A stretch of 64,000 nucleotides of DNA from CAVVDY01 sp963819645 (GTDB taxonomy: Bacteria; Acidobacteriota; Terriglobia; Terriglobales; Acidobacteriaceae): positions 62,001 through 126,000 of the forward strand of contig CAWFWZ010000001.1 in the NCBI GenBank assembly GCA_963819645.1, read 5' to 3'. The notes under the pieces were generated by a model. It was not told the DNA's origin, ran no database searches, and saw only the letters and a list, made by a program, of their open reading frames with translations. The position numbers and the translations under genes are program-made. Shown piece after piece: positions 55,624-64,000 of this stretch. Positions within the stretch are counted from its first letter, which is position 1. Each line of letters starts with the position of its first letter.

Positions 55624-55830
55624 CTTTCGCCTCGCCCCAGTTACGGAGATTCGATTCTACGGGCGCGCTTACCCGGCGGCAAGCGCGGCTGCCAGTTTGT
55701 CATGTGATTGCAACAAAGCAAACGGGCAAGCGACACCCGGCATCGTAACTGGGGCGGAGAGCGAGAGGCGCGCGCTGGTTTAGCGGGCGTAATAATATGA
55801 AGAGTCGAATCTCGATTGAATGGGGTTCTT

Positions 55831-56752
55831 ATGTTCGGTAGCAAATACAACTACGAAACGTTTCAACGCAACCGACTGTTGCGCGACTTGGCAACCAGCC
55901 AGCTCGGTGGCGCGCCACGGCCTGGCGATCGCGCTCCCGACTTTGTGGGTCGCACGTTGCAAGGCGACACCGTTCACCTGAAGGACTTTCGCGGACGCAA
56001 GAACATCGTCCTGACCTTCGGGTCGGCGACTTGTCCGCAGACGGCGGGCTCCCTGCCTGGCCTGAACAACCTCTACACCGATCGCGACCCGAACGTTGAA
56101 TTCTTCTTCGTGTACACAAGGGAGGCGCATCCTGGCGAAAAACTCGAAGCGCATGGTTCCTACGAAGAGAAGGTCAAGGCCGCCGAACTGCTTCGCCAGG
56201 AGGAGAGCGTCGACATCCCCATTATCGTGGATGAGGTCGACGGCAACATCCATCGCAAATACGGCAAGCTGCCAAACCCGACGTTCATCATCGACAAGAG
56301 CGGCCGAATTGCCTTTCGCTCGTTGGGCACACGAGCCTCCGTTATCAACGCGGCGCTTGACGAACTGCTCGAGTTGCAGCGCGACGAAGGAAAGGATCAC
56401 GCGATCGTGTGCGGCGGTCGAGGACCTTTCGCTGCCTTCCCCGCAATTGCTCTGGCGAGCGCATCGCGCACTGGAGCGCGGTGGGCGGCGCAGCATAGCC
56501 AACTTCCGTCGCGAGATGGGATTGCCCGGGCGCGTAATTCTCATTAGCAGTCGCTTCGCGGGACCGATCGTAGAGAACCCCGGCAAGACCGCGGCCGGAG
56601 TTCTCGCGGCAACGCTGGTGCTTGGATTGGGAGTTTGGGGAGGATTTGCGCTGCGCCGTAAGCGTCGCTCAACCTATCGCAATCCCTATGAGTCGCGAAA
56701 GTTCAAGCGCCCCTTAGCCGACGAAGGCGGCTACGAAGCTGTCGGGATCTAA
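55831..56752 (+). CDS. Redoxin/deiodinase-like protein with C-terminal membrane anchor, frameshifted
   Basis: A protein of about 306 residues with a thioredoxin-like domain (30-190) and a C-terminal transmembrane helix. APDFVGRTLQGDTVHLKDFRG starts the redoxin fold; FGSATCPQTAGSLPGLNNLY carries the reactive C68 in the position where iodothyronine deiodinases have GSxTUPPF; FFFVYTREAHPGE matches the deiodinase EAH motif. After a frame change near 56410-56420 follow FRREMGLPGRVILISS, a helix (TAAGVLAATLVLGLGVWGG) and a basic tail (LRRKRRSTYRN). The membrane topology would leave the redox domain cytoplasmic unless exported. The break is probably an indel. The substrate is unknown; deiodination is not implied. 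Confidence 0.78.
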
Positions 56753-56792
56753 CGCGCGCCTCGTATCGCAGCACGGCCGCCGTCCTCATTGT

Positions 56793-56840
56793 GTGTCATC
56801 CCGAGCGGAGCGCAGCGGAGTCGAGGGACCTGCAGTTTGT
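56793..56840. repeat. GTCATCCCGAGCG...GAGGGACC intergenic repeat
   Basis: GTCATCCCGAGCGGAGCGCA then GGAGTCGAGGGACCTGC, the same family as 13632 and 7358, between two convergent genes. Confidence 0.55.
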
Positions 56841-56877
56841 TCCCTCCGCAAAAAGGTCGGCCAGGCATGGCTCGAAT

Positions 56878-57836
56878 CTATTGCGTTTCAGAGCTCTGTC
56901 GAAAGAACGTCTGGGCCTCGTCAATCTCAGCGGCGAACTTTTGCGTCAGCTCGTCCTTCCACGCCTGCTTCCATAATTTGCGCTTGTCCAGATAGTGCTG
57001 CATGCGGTCAAGCGGATCGCCGCCGTCCGCTCGTGAGTTCGCCTCCCGGGCCGGGACGTGACTATCGATGAGGGTGGGACCCGCGCCGGCGCGCGCACGG
57101 TGAATCGACTCCTGCGCGACACGCCACATGGCCACCACGTCGCCACCATCCACGGCGATTCCCGGTATGCCGTAGGTTGCAGCGCGTTGACGAGCATCGC
57201 TATTTCCCATAGCGGTTGCCGGCGCGCTGCTGATTGAAACGAAGATCATCGGTAGGCGCTCGCCTGCGGCGAGGGTCGCGGCTTCATGCCAGTAGCCTAG
57301 AGCGTTGTTCGCCTCGGGCAACAGCACCACCACTACGTTCCGGCGCTGTAGCTTCTTTTGCGCAAGCGCGTAGCCAGCCGCAAGATTCATCTGCGTCGCG
57401 ATGGTCTGCGCGGAGGAAGAAGGTGGATCGCGCCCTCAGCTGCATCCGGCGCAAAAGCCAGGTATTCCGCGCGCACGCCGCAGAGTTCCGCGAAGTACAG
57501 CCCCAGCGGCTGACCGGCGAACCGGCGTGCGGCAAAACTCGGTTCAGAGGAAATGGCGTCTCCGGCGCGCAGTTCGACAAGGCTGCCGATGACGGTCGCT
57601 TCGAGTCCGCGCCGCAGATTGAGCGGCTGCGTCAACTTTTGCAATTGCGCCAGTTGCTCAGCCCGGTCCTCGACCATGCGGCAAAGCAACATCCCTGAAT
57701 AGAGATTGCGCAGCATGGCGGGATCGGAGGGTGAGGCCGTGACTTCGGGACCGGGAACGATTCCGGTGGAAGCCGGTTCGGCGATTGCGCCGGGCGTTGG
57801 GGCTGGGTTCTCGAAATTCCTGAAGGTGGTTGCCAT
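56878..57836 (-). CDS. E1-alpha-like thiamine-dependent dehydrogenase homologue, frameshifted
   Basis: A protein of about 319 residues related to the alpha subunit of 2-oxo-acid dehydrogenases (pyruvate or branched-chain E1). LRNLYSGMLLCRMVEDRAEQL is a typical N-terminal helix; GWHEAATLAAG-like YWHEAATLAAGERLPMIFVSI and IAVDGGDVVAMWRVAQESIHRARAGAGPTLID match the family; the frame changes near 57400-57415. The thiamine/Mg motif GDG...N expected after VVVVLL is missing: the stretch reads VVVVLLPEANNALGYWHEAA. No E1-beta, E2 or E3 gene is nearby. It may be a non-catalytic or altered-function homologue. The break is probably an indel. Confidence 0.75.
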
Positions 57837-58104
57837 GCGAAAAGGTCTTGGGATCGCCTTCGTATTGTAAGGGAAGATTATGAAACCTTGATGATCTTCA
57901 TCGCGAGAGTGCGCGACGAAAGTTTATCTTGCCGTTCTCTCGCGTTGAAACACGTTTTCCAACGTTAGTGTGAATAGGTTGTGGAAAAGGACGAAAGTCG
58001 CACGATGGAACGAGCATTTTCTCTGAGCTGGTAGCAGAATGACTCACGCCATGTGCACATCACCGCTGTGCCCGGCTCGAGGTGTGTCGTGGTACGCTGG
58101 CGCG

Positions 58105-58896
58105 GTGAAGGTGCGACTCGATCGGCTGCTCTTGGAGCGTGGACTGGTTCCGTCGCGGGAACGCGGCCAGGCGCTGATTCTTGCCGGCCGCGTACTGGTC
58201 GATGAGCAGAAGGTCGATAAGGCGGGAGCGGCGATCGCGAGCGATGCAGCCATCCGCGTCTTGGGCGACGATCTTCCTTACGTGAGCCGCGGCGGGCTGA
58301 AGCTGGCAGGCCGCGCTCGCGCACTGGCACATTGATGTGCGAGAGCGTAGTTTGTATGGACGTAGGCGCTTCAACCGGCGGTTTTACCGATTGCCTGCTG
58401 CAGAACGGCGCGCGCCAGGTCATCGCCATCGATACCGGCTATGGACAGCTCGACATGAAGCTGCGCTTGGATTCGCGCGTGCGTCTGCTGGAGAAGACCA
58501 ACGCCCGCTATCTCACCCCTGTACAGCTCTGGCCCATCGATACTCCGCGCGAACCCATCGAACTGATCGCGATGGACGTCTCGTTTATTTCAGCGACGCT
58601 GGTGCTGCCGGCTGTCCTCGAATGTGTTCTCAAGTCGGGCGTGACGCGGCTTGATCTGGTCACGCTGGTAAAGCCGCAGTTTGAAGTTGGTCGGGAACAG
58701 GTGGGTAAGGGCGGCATCGTTCGCGATTCCGAAGCGCAGCAGTCGGCGGTGCGAAAGGTGGCCGCGGCTGTGGAGGAACTTGGGGGCAGGGAAGTCGAGT
58801 CGATCGAATCACCCATTCTGGGCGGGGAAGGCAACCGCGAATTTCTTCTTGCATGCCGTGTTCGCGCCGCCCGGCAAAAGCGCTGCTGTACACTGA
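58105..58896 (+). CDS. tlyA: TlyA-family rRNA methyltransferase, frameshifted
   Basis: A 16S/23S rRNA 2'-O-cytidine methyltransferase-type protein of about 262 residues (also called hemolysin TlyA). GTG 58105 starts MKVRLDRLLLERGL-like sequence, the S4 RNA-binding domain (RERGQALILAGRVLVDEQKVD). The Rossmann methyltransferase domain has CMDVGASTGGFTDCLLQNGA, AMDVSFISATLVLPA and TLVKPQFEVGREQVGKGGIV. Frame changes lie near 58330-58350 (one or two bases) and near 58848, where the normal end NREFLLHAVFAP is recovered in another frame with stop 58894-58896. Both are likely indels. It is directly followed by nadK. Confidence 0.9.
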
Positions 58897-58908
58897 TTGC
58901 TTCGCACA

Positions 58909-59766
58909 ATGAAGTCTGCCGCTATCATCTCCAAGCCGTCGAAGCCGGAGCTGGCCAGCATCTTGCCAGATATTCTCGCTTGGTTTCGCCGGCACGGCTA
59001 CCATCTTTATCTCGACCATGAAACTGCCGGGTACGTCACGGACCACGCAGAAGTCGTGTCCCGCACCGAGGTAGGGGACAAGCATCCCGACTTTGTGCTG
59101 GTGTTAGGCGGTGACGGTACGCTGTTATCGGCGGCGCGCGCGGTAGCCCACGCTGATGTTCCCATCCTCGCCGTGAATCTTGGCTCCCTGGGCTTTCTCA
59201 CCGAGGTGCCCTTAGCCGAGATGTATTCCACGCTCGAAGCTGTCAACCAGGGACACTGTCCTGTCGAAGAGCGGTCCGTCCTGCAATGCCAATTGATTCG
59301 CTCCGAGGAGTGTATGGCGCAGCACTTTGCGCTGAATGACGTGGTCGTGAACAAGAGCGCGATTTCACGCCTCGTCGATTTCGACCTGCTCATCGACGGC
59401 ACTTTCGTATTTAGCTACAAGGCTGACGGGGTCATCATCGCCACGCCCACCGGCTCGACTGCCTACTCGCTGGCAGCCGGCGGCCCCATTATGATGCCGT
59501 CGGTGGCGGCATTCGTCGTCACCCCGGTATGTCCGCACTCGCTCACCCATCGGCCGCTGGTCGTAACCGACAAAGCGCAGGTCGAATTGCTGGTGCAGAG
59601 CGGGCATGAACAAGCTTTCTTGTCGATTGACGGGCAGGTTGGGATGCCGGTTCTACAGGGGGACCGCATCATTTGCCGGCGCGCTGACCACAACGTCAGG
59701 CTGATGCGCGTGCGGCGGACGTTCTTTGAAGTGCTGCGGAACAAACTGAAGTGGGGTCAGCGCTAG
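58909..59766 (+). CDS. nadK: NAD kinase
   Basis: Phosphorylates NAD to NADP in the cytoplasm. The 285-residue protein has GGDGTLLSAAR (67-77) with the catalytic Asp, NLGSLGFLTEV, ALNDVVVNKSAISRLVDFD, the NAD-binding ADGVIIATPTGSTAYSLAAGG in its usual place (given here in part: ATPTGSTAYSLAAGG), and VTPVCPHSLTHRPLVV. ATG 58909 is chosen because MKSAAIISKP is the usual start; it lies 12 bp after the tlyA stop, so tlyA and nadK form an operon, an arrangement common in bacteria. The frame is intact. Confidence 0.95.
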   Translation: MKSAAIISKPSKPELASILPDILAWFRRHGYHLYLDHETAGYVTDHAEVVSRTEVGDKHPDFVLVLGGDGTLLSAARAVAHADVPILAVNLGSLGFLTEVPLAEMYSTLEAVNQGHCPVEERSVLQCQLIRSEECMAQHFALNDVVVNKSAISRLVDFDLLIDGTFVFSYKADGVIIATPTGSTAYSLAAGGPIMMPSVAAFVVTPVCPHSLTHRPLVVTDKAQVELLVQSGHEQAFLSIDGQVGMPVLQGDRIICRRADHNVRLMRVRRTFFEVLRNKLKWGQR

Positions 59767-60012
59767 AAAGTCCGCAACTCTGGTTCGCCTCTGCTGGCTT
59801 TAGTCATTGCGGCGCATTCTGGCGCTTGCGGCAGCACCCAAACTGAAGCACGATGCTCGGGACTCGGTTCACCGCTATCGCAACTCGGCTGCTTCCAGAA
59901 TGGCCTGCTTTTGAGACTTCGCACGCGCCCAACCAAATCCCCCCGGCCCACTGGCTGGGGGGCACTTCTCTAGTTGGATTCAGGATTCCGGTCGGCTCCA
60001 TGCGGCGGTCTT
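59767..60012. other. Intergenic region with CCCCCC/GGGGGG hairpin
   Basis: Between convergent nadK and yceI-like genes. It contains a hairpin formed by CCCCCCGGCCCACTGGCTGGGGGG at about 59939-59962 and small repeats around GCGGCGCATTCTGGCGC. No gene is evident. Confidence 0.45.
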
Positions 60013-60582
60013 CTAGTGAGCTGCGATCTCGAAGTCGATCTCGATCTCATCTTTGACGCGTACCGCTCCGCCTGCAATCTTTACTGGCGTGATCCCGAAG
60101 TCGGTCTGCTTTAGATGGACTGAGCCTTTGTACACTCCTCCCGAGAAAACCACCGGCAGCGTGATTTCCCGCGTCTGGCCGTGCAGCTTTAAGTCGCCGA
60201 TCACCTGATAAGACTCTGGAGTCGCTACGTTTACCCTTTTGGATTGAAAGTCGATTACGGGAAACTGCGCGGCGTTCAGGACGGTCGGACCCTTCATAGT
60301 GGCTTCGATCTCCTGGTGATCGGACTCGCTGCCTTCCGTATCCGCGACTTTAAGAGCATTCGCGCTAAAGGTGAGGGAAACGCTCCGATGCTCCTTGTCG
60401 ATCGCTCCGGAGGCGATCGGCGCCGTGATGACGTGGTTGTGCGCGAGAGCTGAGAATAGGCCAGTTTTGTAAACGTGAACTGTAACGCTTGAGCGCGCTG
60501 CATCGATAGTGGCGGGCTGCGCAACGGATGGCACGGTAGCAGCCAGTGCCGCCGCGAAGATCAGCTTGTGAAGGGTTTGCAT
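60013..60582 (-). CDS. YceI-family periplasmic lipid-binding protein
   Basis: A 189-residue exported protein. The signal peptide is MQTLHKLIFAAALAATVPSVAQ. The lipocalin-like YceI fold shows ARSSVTVHVYKTGLFSALAHNH, ADTEGSESDHQEIEATMKG, VIDFQSKRVNV and GDLKLHGQTREITLPV. Family members bind isoprenoid chains such as polyprenols or quinones in a beta-barrel. It has the typical HG-T-R motif before the last strands. It is not operon-linked to a cytochrome b561, a common partner. Confidence 0.92.
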   Translation of the reverse strand: MQTLHKLIFAAALAATVPSVAQPATIDAARSSVTVHVYKTGLFSALAHNHVITAPIASGAIDKEHRSVSLTFSANALKVADTEGSESDHQEIEATMKGPTVLNAAQFPVIDFQSKRVNVATPESYQVIGDLKLHGQTREITLPVVFSGGVYKGSVHLKQTDFGITPVKIAGGAVRVKDEIEIDFEIAAH

Positions 60583-60665
60583 CTGCTATCACGGCTTGCC
60601 GAAAATGAATTGGGCCCGATGCAAAAGCGCCGGGCCCAGGAAACCTCATTCAGGACGAATTCTCG

Positions 60666-61601
60666 TCAGTGCGATACTGCGGCAAACAGGTCTGATTTCA
60701 ACAATGCCTGGAAACGCTGGTCATCAGTTTTGAAGTGCATCTGAAGCACATCGTTGCTGCTATCCACCGTCGTGTTCGCCAGCGCCAGCTTTTCGTTGTC
60801 GCTCCCCGACATCTTGCGATAGACCACGCCGGCTTTCACCAGTGACGCCAAGCTTGAGGCCGTCATACTGTCAGACGTCTTCACATTCAAGTCGAATGTC
60901 ACGCCGTTATCGAAGTTCATCATGTAGTCGGACGCCAGCAGCCGCTTCTTGATGACGTCGTAATCCGCCAGCGAAGAGGCCTGACCTAGCGCCGACTTCA
61001 TCATGTACTGGGTGCCCATCTGGTCAAGCGCGCTCCATATCGCCGCTGAATCGACGCCGGTAACCAGATCGTTGATGGTGGCGTTCTTCTCAATCGAGTC
61101 GGCACCGTTGTCGCGAACATCAATCGCTCGTTTCAGCCCCGAAATGTCGCCAAACACAATCGTCGAAGGATCCAGGAACGCCATGCTCATGCCGGAGCCC
61201 ATAGGATAGATCGAGGTAAGCAGGTACTTCTCGGGCTTGATCTTCTTCAGCCGAGCTTTCTGCAGGAATTCTTTTTGCTTGAAGGGACCTTGCGCGATTC
61301 CGATGCTGTAAAGCATGTTCTTTTGGCCGCGGAAGCTGACAAAGGTCAACTGCTCGGCATCTTTGTCCGGATCGATGCCGGTTGCGCGCAACGCTTGTTC
61401 GAACTGCTTCAGCGTGTCGGGCATCACGCGGTCTTTCAGGGCTTGCGCGCTGGGAGAATTCCGCAGATCGCGATAATCCACCGAAATGATTTGCTGAATT
61501 GCCGACGGGACCACAGTGCGCGCACTGCTGCTGAGGGGGGCTGCCACTGCCGTTTCGGCCAAAGCCGAGATGATCGCCAAGGCGAACAGAACGTATTTCA
61601 T
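60666..61601 (-). CDS. Secreted protein of unknown function
   Basis: A 311-residue exported protein (start ATG 61601; 61610 and 61619 are alternatives, all within a few residues). The signal peptide is MKYVLFALAIISALAETAVAA. The mature part is mixed alpha/beta: QQIISVDYRDLRNSPSAQAL, LTFVSFRGQKNMLYSIGIAQ, STIVFGDISGLKRAIDVRDNG, FDLNVKTSDSMTASSLASLV. I do not recognise a named family, but the pattern resembles acidobacterial secreted proteins often annotated only as hypothetical. No Cys, no catalytic motif. Transcribed after the protein at 61723 with about 120 bp between. Confidence 0.78.
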   Translation of the reverse strand: MKYVLFALAIISALAETAVAAPLSSSARTVVPSAIQQIISVDYRDLRNSPSAQALKDRVMPDTLKQFEQALRATGIDPDKDAEQLTFVSFRGQKNMLYSIGIAQGPFKQKEFLQKARLKKIKPEKYLLTSIYPMGSGMSMAFLDPSTIVFGDISGLKRAIDVRDNGADSIEKNATINDLVTGVDSAAIWSALDQMGTQYMMKSALGQASSLADYDVIKKRLLASDYMMNFDNGVTFDLNVKTSDSMTASSLASLVKAGVVYRKMSGSDNEKLALANTTVDSSNDVLQMHFKTDDQRFQALLKSDLFAAVSH

Positions 61602-61722
61602 ATGCCTCATTAGACTCATTCTAGCTGGAAATGTAAGGAGAGATGCCTGCCAAATCAGCTCTGTTGCTTGCTCGAGCCTGACGCCCTCCCTTTCAGGATA
61701 TCGGCAGCTAGTCGAACCCGCG

Positions 61723-62262
61723 TCACTGAGGATAGTTTTGATTGGCCGCGGCTGCCTTCTGCTTCTGCTTTTTCTTGCTGATAGGTGTGGTTTCGGCGGG
61801 AGGCGGGCACTTGTCGTCCAAGACGTCAAAGCTGGTGGCTTGGAAACGTCGGTTCGGCTTCTTGCTGGCAGCGTCTTGCGAGCTGGCGTCGGCCTTCTGT
61901 GATTCAGGGGCCGGAACCCACTGTCCGGTGAGCTTTACTTTTTGTCCGGCAGCAGTTTCGAGATCGTTCGGGCCCACTACCTCCAGTCCCGAACGGTATT
62001 GCATACTTCTCAGCACGAAGTGCCCGTCGGAATCGGGACTGCTAAGGCACCCGGTTACGGTCGAGCTCTTGGCTCCAGCAGGTTTAGTGACCTGATCGCC
62101 GCTGATCGCGCTGTTGTCTTGTGTTGCGCTCGCAGCGTTGCTTTGCTTGTCGGCTTGGCTGGCGGAGGGAGCAGCAGTGGGAGTAGTGGGACTGGAATCT
62201 TGCGCCGTAACAATGAGGCTGGTCGCCAGCGCGATCACCAGTATGGCAGGCAATTTTTTCAT
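61723..62262 (-). CDS. Secreted Ser/Ala/Gln-rich protein of unknown function
   Basis: A 179-residue exported protein. The signal peptide is MKKLPAILVIALATSLIVTAQ. A low-complexity stretch (residues 22-65, rich in S, A, T, Q) precedes a small folded part: STVTGCLSSPDSDGHFVLRSM, VVGPNDLETAAGQKVKLTGQWV, then RRFQATSFDVLDDKCPP, resembling an OB-like fold with two cysteines that could pair. The C-terminus is a Lys-rich tail (SKKKQKQKAAAANQ). Function unknown. Confidence 0.8.
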   Translation of the reverse strand: MKKLPAILVIALATSLIVTAQDSSPTTPTAAPSASQADKQSNAASATQDNSAISGDQVTKPAGAKSSTVTGCLSSPDSDGHFVLRSMQYRSGLEVVGPNDLETAAGQKVKLTGQWVPAPESQKADASSQDAASKKPNRRFQATSFDVLDDKCPPPAETTPISKKKQKQKAAAANQNYPQ

Positions 62263-62314
62263 TCAGACTTAGATGCCTGATTATCCGCCAATGTGCGTGG
62301 GTGAGCAAAGCAAT

Positions 62315-62399
62315 CACCACCGAAAGCACGGAGTACACCGGGAAGCCTATCAAAAGTTCTTAGGCTTTTCTCTGTGGCCCCCGTGATCTCTGTGGTGAA
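62315..62399. repeat. CACCACCGAAAGCACGGAG inverted repeat (fourth copy)
   Basis: A diverged member of the CCACAGAGGCACAGAG family, arms CACCACCGAAAGCACGGAG and CCCGTGATCTCTGTGGTG around TCAAAAGTTCTTAGG. Confidence 0.65.
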
Positions 62400-62406
62400 A
62401 GTCTTT

Positions 62407-62670
62407 CTAGCTGGCCTTCTTTGCCCAGACGGACGCATTCAGGCAGGCGACAACTCCGTCGATCACGTTGCCGAGTCCCTCGGAAAACTTCGCCTGGTCG
62501 ACGATCTGCTTGTTGGCAATGCCGTCGGTCACCGAGATTGCCGACTGCACGAAGTTCAAGGCTGCGTTCTTCTTGTCAGTTCCGGTCTTGGCTCCGAGCA
62601 GCCCTTCAACGCCGGTGATTATCGTAGGGGTCATCGAGATGCCTTGCAGTAACTTCGCGAGAAAGTTCAT
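62407..62670 (-). CDS. Small phage-type protein
   Basis: An 87-residue protein starting MNFLAKLLQGISM (ATG 62670, AAGGAG upstream). It has one moderately hydrophobic region (TPTIITGVEGLLG) and a conserved-looking C-terminus (EGLGNVIDGVVACLNASVWAK). Proteins of this layout are seen next to phage tail genes in Acidobacteria, and the neighbouring gene looks like a tail protein; this is recalled, not verified. A holin or tail accessory role is only a guess. Confidence 0.6.
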   Translation of the reverse strand: MNFLAKLLQGISMTPTIITGVEGLLGAKTGTDKKNAALNFVQSAISVTDGIANKQIVDQAKFSEGLGNVIDGVVACLNASVWAKKAS

Positions 62671-62713
62671 TTTGATTGCTCCTTGTTTTAGAAATGCAAA
62701 TTGCGGCTTGATC

Positions 62714-64000
62714 TCATTCGTAGGGGTAGTCGATGTGCAGCAGCATCGAATACCGTGAGTATTTCGGCGGATTCGAAGCGTCATATTGGCGCAGGTAGTA
62801 GTCCTGAACTCGTGACAATCGTGGCAATGTGAAGCTCTGCGATGGAAAGCGGCCCGCCAGGTTGCCGTTGCTGCCCGCTCCCCATCCCCCATCGGACCGG
62901 CGTACCTCTATGCCGCCACCCGGTGGCGGCGCGGTGCCGGCGTCGATACTGACCTCCGTCGCGATCATGTTCGTCACCTGGGCCGCCGTCAGCGACGGCA
63001 GGTAGAGAGACGACGACGGACCAGTCACGGTGAACACAGTCGTGAGCGGTTCCGGCAGGAGCGCAGAGTTGAACTCCATGGTCATCGCAGCCGCAGCGTA
63101 GTTAGCAAACTGGACGGAGTAGTGCGATCGGTCGGCGTCCACATCGAGCACTTGCACTGCGACGTCCTGAACCCAGGCGTTGAATTGCGCCTGCCACGAT
63201 GGCGCCGAAACCTGGACCAGCATTCCGGCGATCACGTCGTTCGCCGGCAGCAAGTCGCTCACCGCTTCATACGAACCTAGCGCGGCAATCTGCGTAGCAT
63301 CGTCAAGCACCGCCAAAGCGGCGTTTTCACAATCAATCGAGCTCGGCGCTGCCGGCAATGCCAGTCGCTTTATGCAGCTGCGTTGCCCGTTGTCGGCGCC
63401 CTTGTGATGAACGCTGATACTGTTTGTGTCCTGCACTCGGGCCATCGCTCGCGCACTGCCGCGATACGCCACCACAATCTGCTCGCCGGGATCGGGCGGG
63501 TACGGCGGATAAAAGTGCAGGTTCCCTGACGACGTGACGTAGCACTCGCCACCGTCTGCCAGCGCCCCCGTCAATCGCGTGCGGAAGGATTCTCCCGTCT
63601 TCATGCTGCGGACCTCGGCCGCCGCAGTCTGCGTTACGCGCGTGAATGACAGATCGAAGTGCGCGCTGCTGCCGTCCACGACAGCATAAGCGGCGAAAGA
63701 TGGGGTGCTCCACTGCACATCGTCATAAAGCACTGTCGCCGGAGCTGCCAGCGTTCCCGGATTGTTCGGATCCACATCGTGCACTGAAAGTACAAATCGC
63801 ACGCCGGCACCAACCGAATCACCGCCTCTCTGGTTATTAGGGCCATGAGTCGACGAGTAGTAGCTTTGGTGAACGCGGTGTGCCTCGTTGGCCAGCACCT
63901 CTGTCGCAAACGCATACAGGTGCCCGGGTGTAGTCGTGATCACGCTCCCGGTCGGTGCGCCGTTGATCAAAGCCTGGATGTTGCTGTTACTGCCGTTGGG
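62714..64000 (-). CDS. Phage tail/fibre-like protein, 5' end outside the window
   Basis: At least 428 residues; the frame stays open to the window edge (upstream residues read PNGSNSNIQALINGAPTGS), so the protein is truncated on its N-terminal side. It is beta-rich with Gly/Ser/Thr: ATEVLANEAHRVHQSYYSS, VRFVLSVHDVDPNNPGTLAA, NLHFYPPYPPDPGEQIVVAY, VQVLDVDADRSHYSVQFANY, LYLPSLTAAQVTNM and a tail YSRYSMLLHIDYPYE. Signature motifs of a named family are not recognised. The length, composition and companion small gene suggest a phage tail or baseplate structural protein, at moderate to low certainty. Confidence 0.5.
   Translation of the reverse strand, partial: PNGSNSNIQALINGAPTGSVITTTPGHLYAFATEVLANEAHRVHQSYYSSTHGPNNQRGGDSVGAGVRFVLSVHDVDPNNPGTLAAPATVLYDDVQWSTPSFAAYAVVDGSSAHFDLSFTRVTQTAAAEVRSMKTGESFRTRLTGALADGGECYVTSSGNLHFYPPYPPDPGEQIVVAYRGSARAMARVQDTNSISVHHKGADNGQRSCIKRLALPAAPSSIDCENAALAVLDDATQIAALGSYEAVSDLLPANDVIAGMLVQVSAPSWQAQFNAWVQDVAVQVLDVDADRSHYSVQFANYAAAAMTMEFNSALLPEPLTTVFTVTGPSSSLYLPSLTAAQVTNMIATEVSIDAGTAPPPGGGIEVRRSDGGWGAGSNGNLAGRFPSQSFTLPRLSRVQDYYLRQYDASNPPKYSRYSMLLHIDYPYE

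Overview
The window looks like a chromosomal piece of an acidobacterium of the Terriglobia/Koribacter type. This is inference from gene content: an Oar-like carboxypeptidase-regulatory TonB-type outer-membrane protein, a VPS10/sortilin BNR-repeat protein over 1000 residues long, two PEP-CTERM proteins, a Gloeo_Verruco-repeat secreted protein, hopanoid genes (HpnI- and HpnH-like), a sigma/anti-sigma/DUF3106 cluster, and many short palindromic intergenic repeats. No rRNA or marker gene is present that would fix the taxon. There is one tRNA (Arg, anticodon CCT) and no CRISPR array.

Layout. 1-2.1 kb: hemA and a membrane-anchored TPR protein. 2.5-7.7 kb: a small cytochrome c, then a three-subunit molybdenum hydroxylase (FeS with Tat signal, Mo, FAD) followed by a 79-residue protein with seven cysteines. 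7.8-16 kb: secreted proteins (propeller-like, PEP-CTERM, Gloeo_Verruco repeat, tandem FKBP, M23 peptidase, S9 peptidase). 16-21 kb: signalling (SnoaL-RsbU phosphatase fusion, DGPF protein with ECF42-type sigma factor, PAS histidine kinase). 21-31.5 kb: class V aminotransferase, HpnI-type glycosyltransferase, VPS10 protein and the Oar-like protein. 31.5-43.6 kb: patatin, Ppx/GppA, SixA, PIN toxin-antitoxin pair, DinB, tRNA-Arg, MBL/beta-CASP nuclease, M1-like peptidase, RlmB, DoxX, LytTR regulator. 43.7-50.8 kb: PEP-CTERM protein, HpnH, an unrecognised protein, TatA, Tat-exported ferritin-like protein, an IS200/RAYT transposase bracketed by REP-like units, and a GT4 glycosyltransferase. 50.8-62.3 kb: DUF3106/anti-sigma/sigma, Nudix, FecR protein, peroxiredoxin, membrane-anchored redoxin, an E1-alpha-like protein, TlyA, NadK, YceI and two secreted unknowns. 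62.4-64 kb: two genes that look phage-derived, the last running off the edge.

Two features dominate. First, at least fifteen otherwise sound genes are broken by single-base frameshifts while the protein continues in another frame. Because housekeeping genes (rlmB, tlyA, tatA) are affected along with accessory ones, indel errors in the assembly are the likelier explanation than pseudogenes. Second, the intergenic regions are rich in short inverted repeats of at least seven families. One is a 153-bp element with 27-bp perfect terminal inverted repeats, and one family brackets the RAYT gene in inverted orientation. These REP/MITE-like elements, with an insertion in the molybdenum-hydroxylase operon flanked by 16-bp direct repeats, are the most interesting non-coding content. 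I see no complete unknown defence or biosynthetic system. The best candidates for undescribed biology are the RAYT/REP locus, the Cys-rich protein of the hydroxylase operon, and several proteins with altered active sites or unusual fusions.
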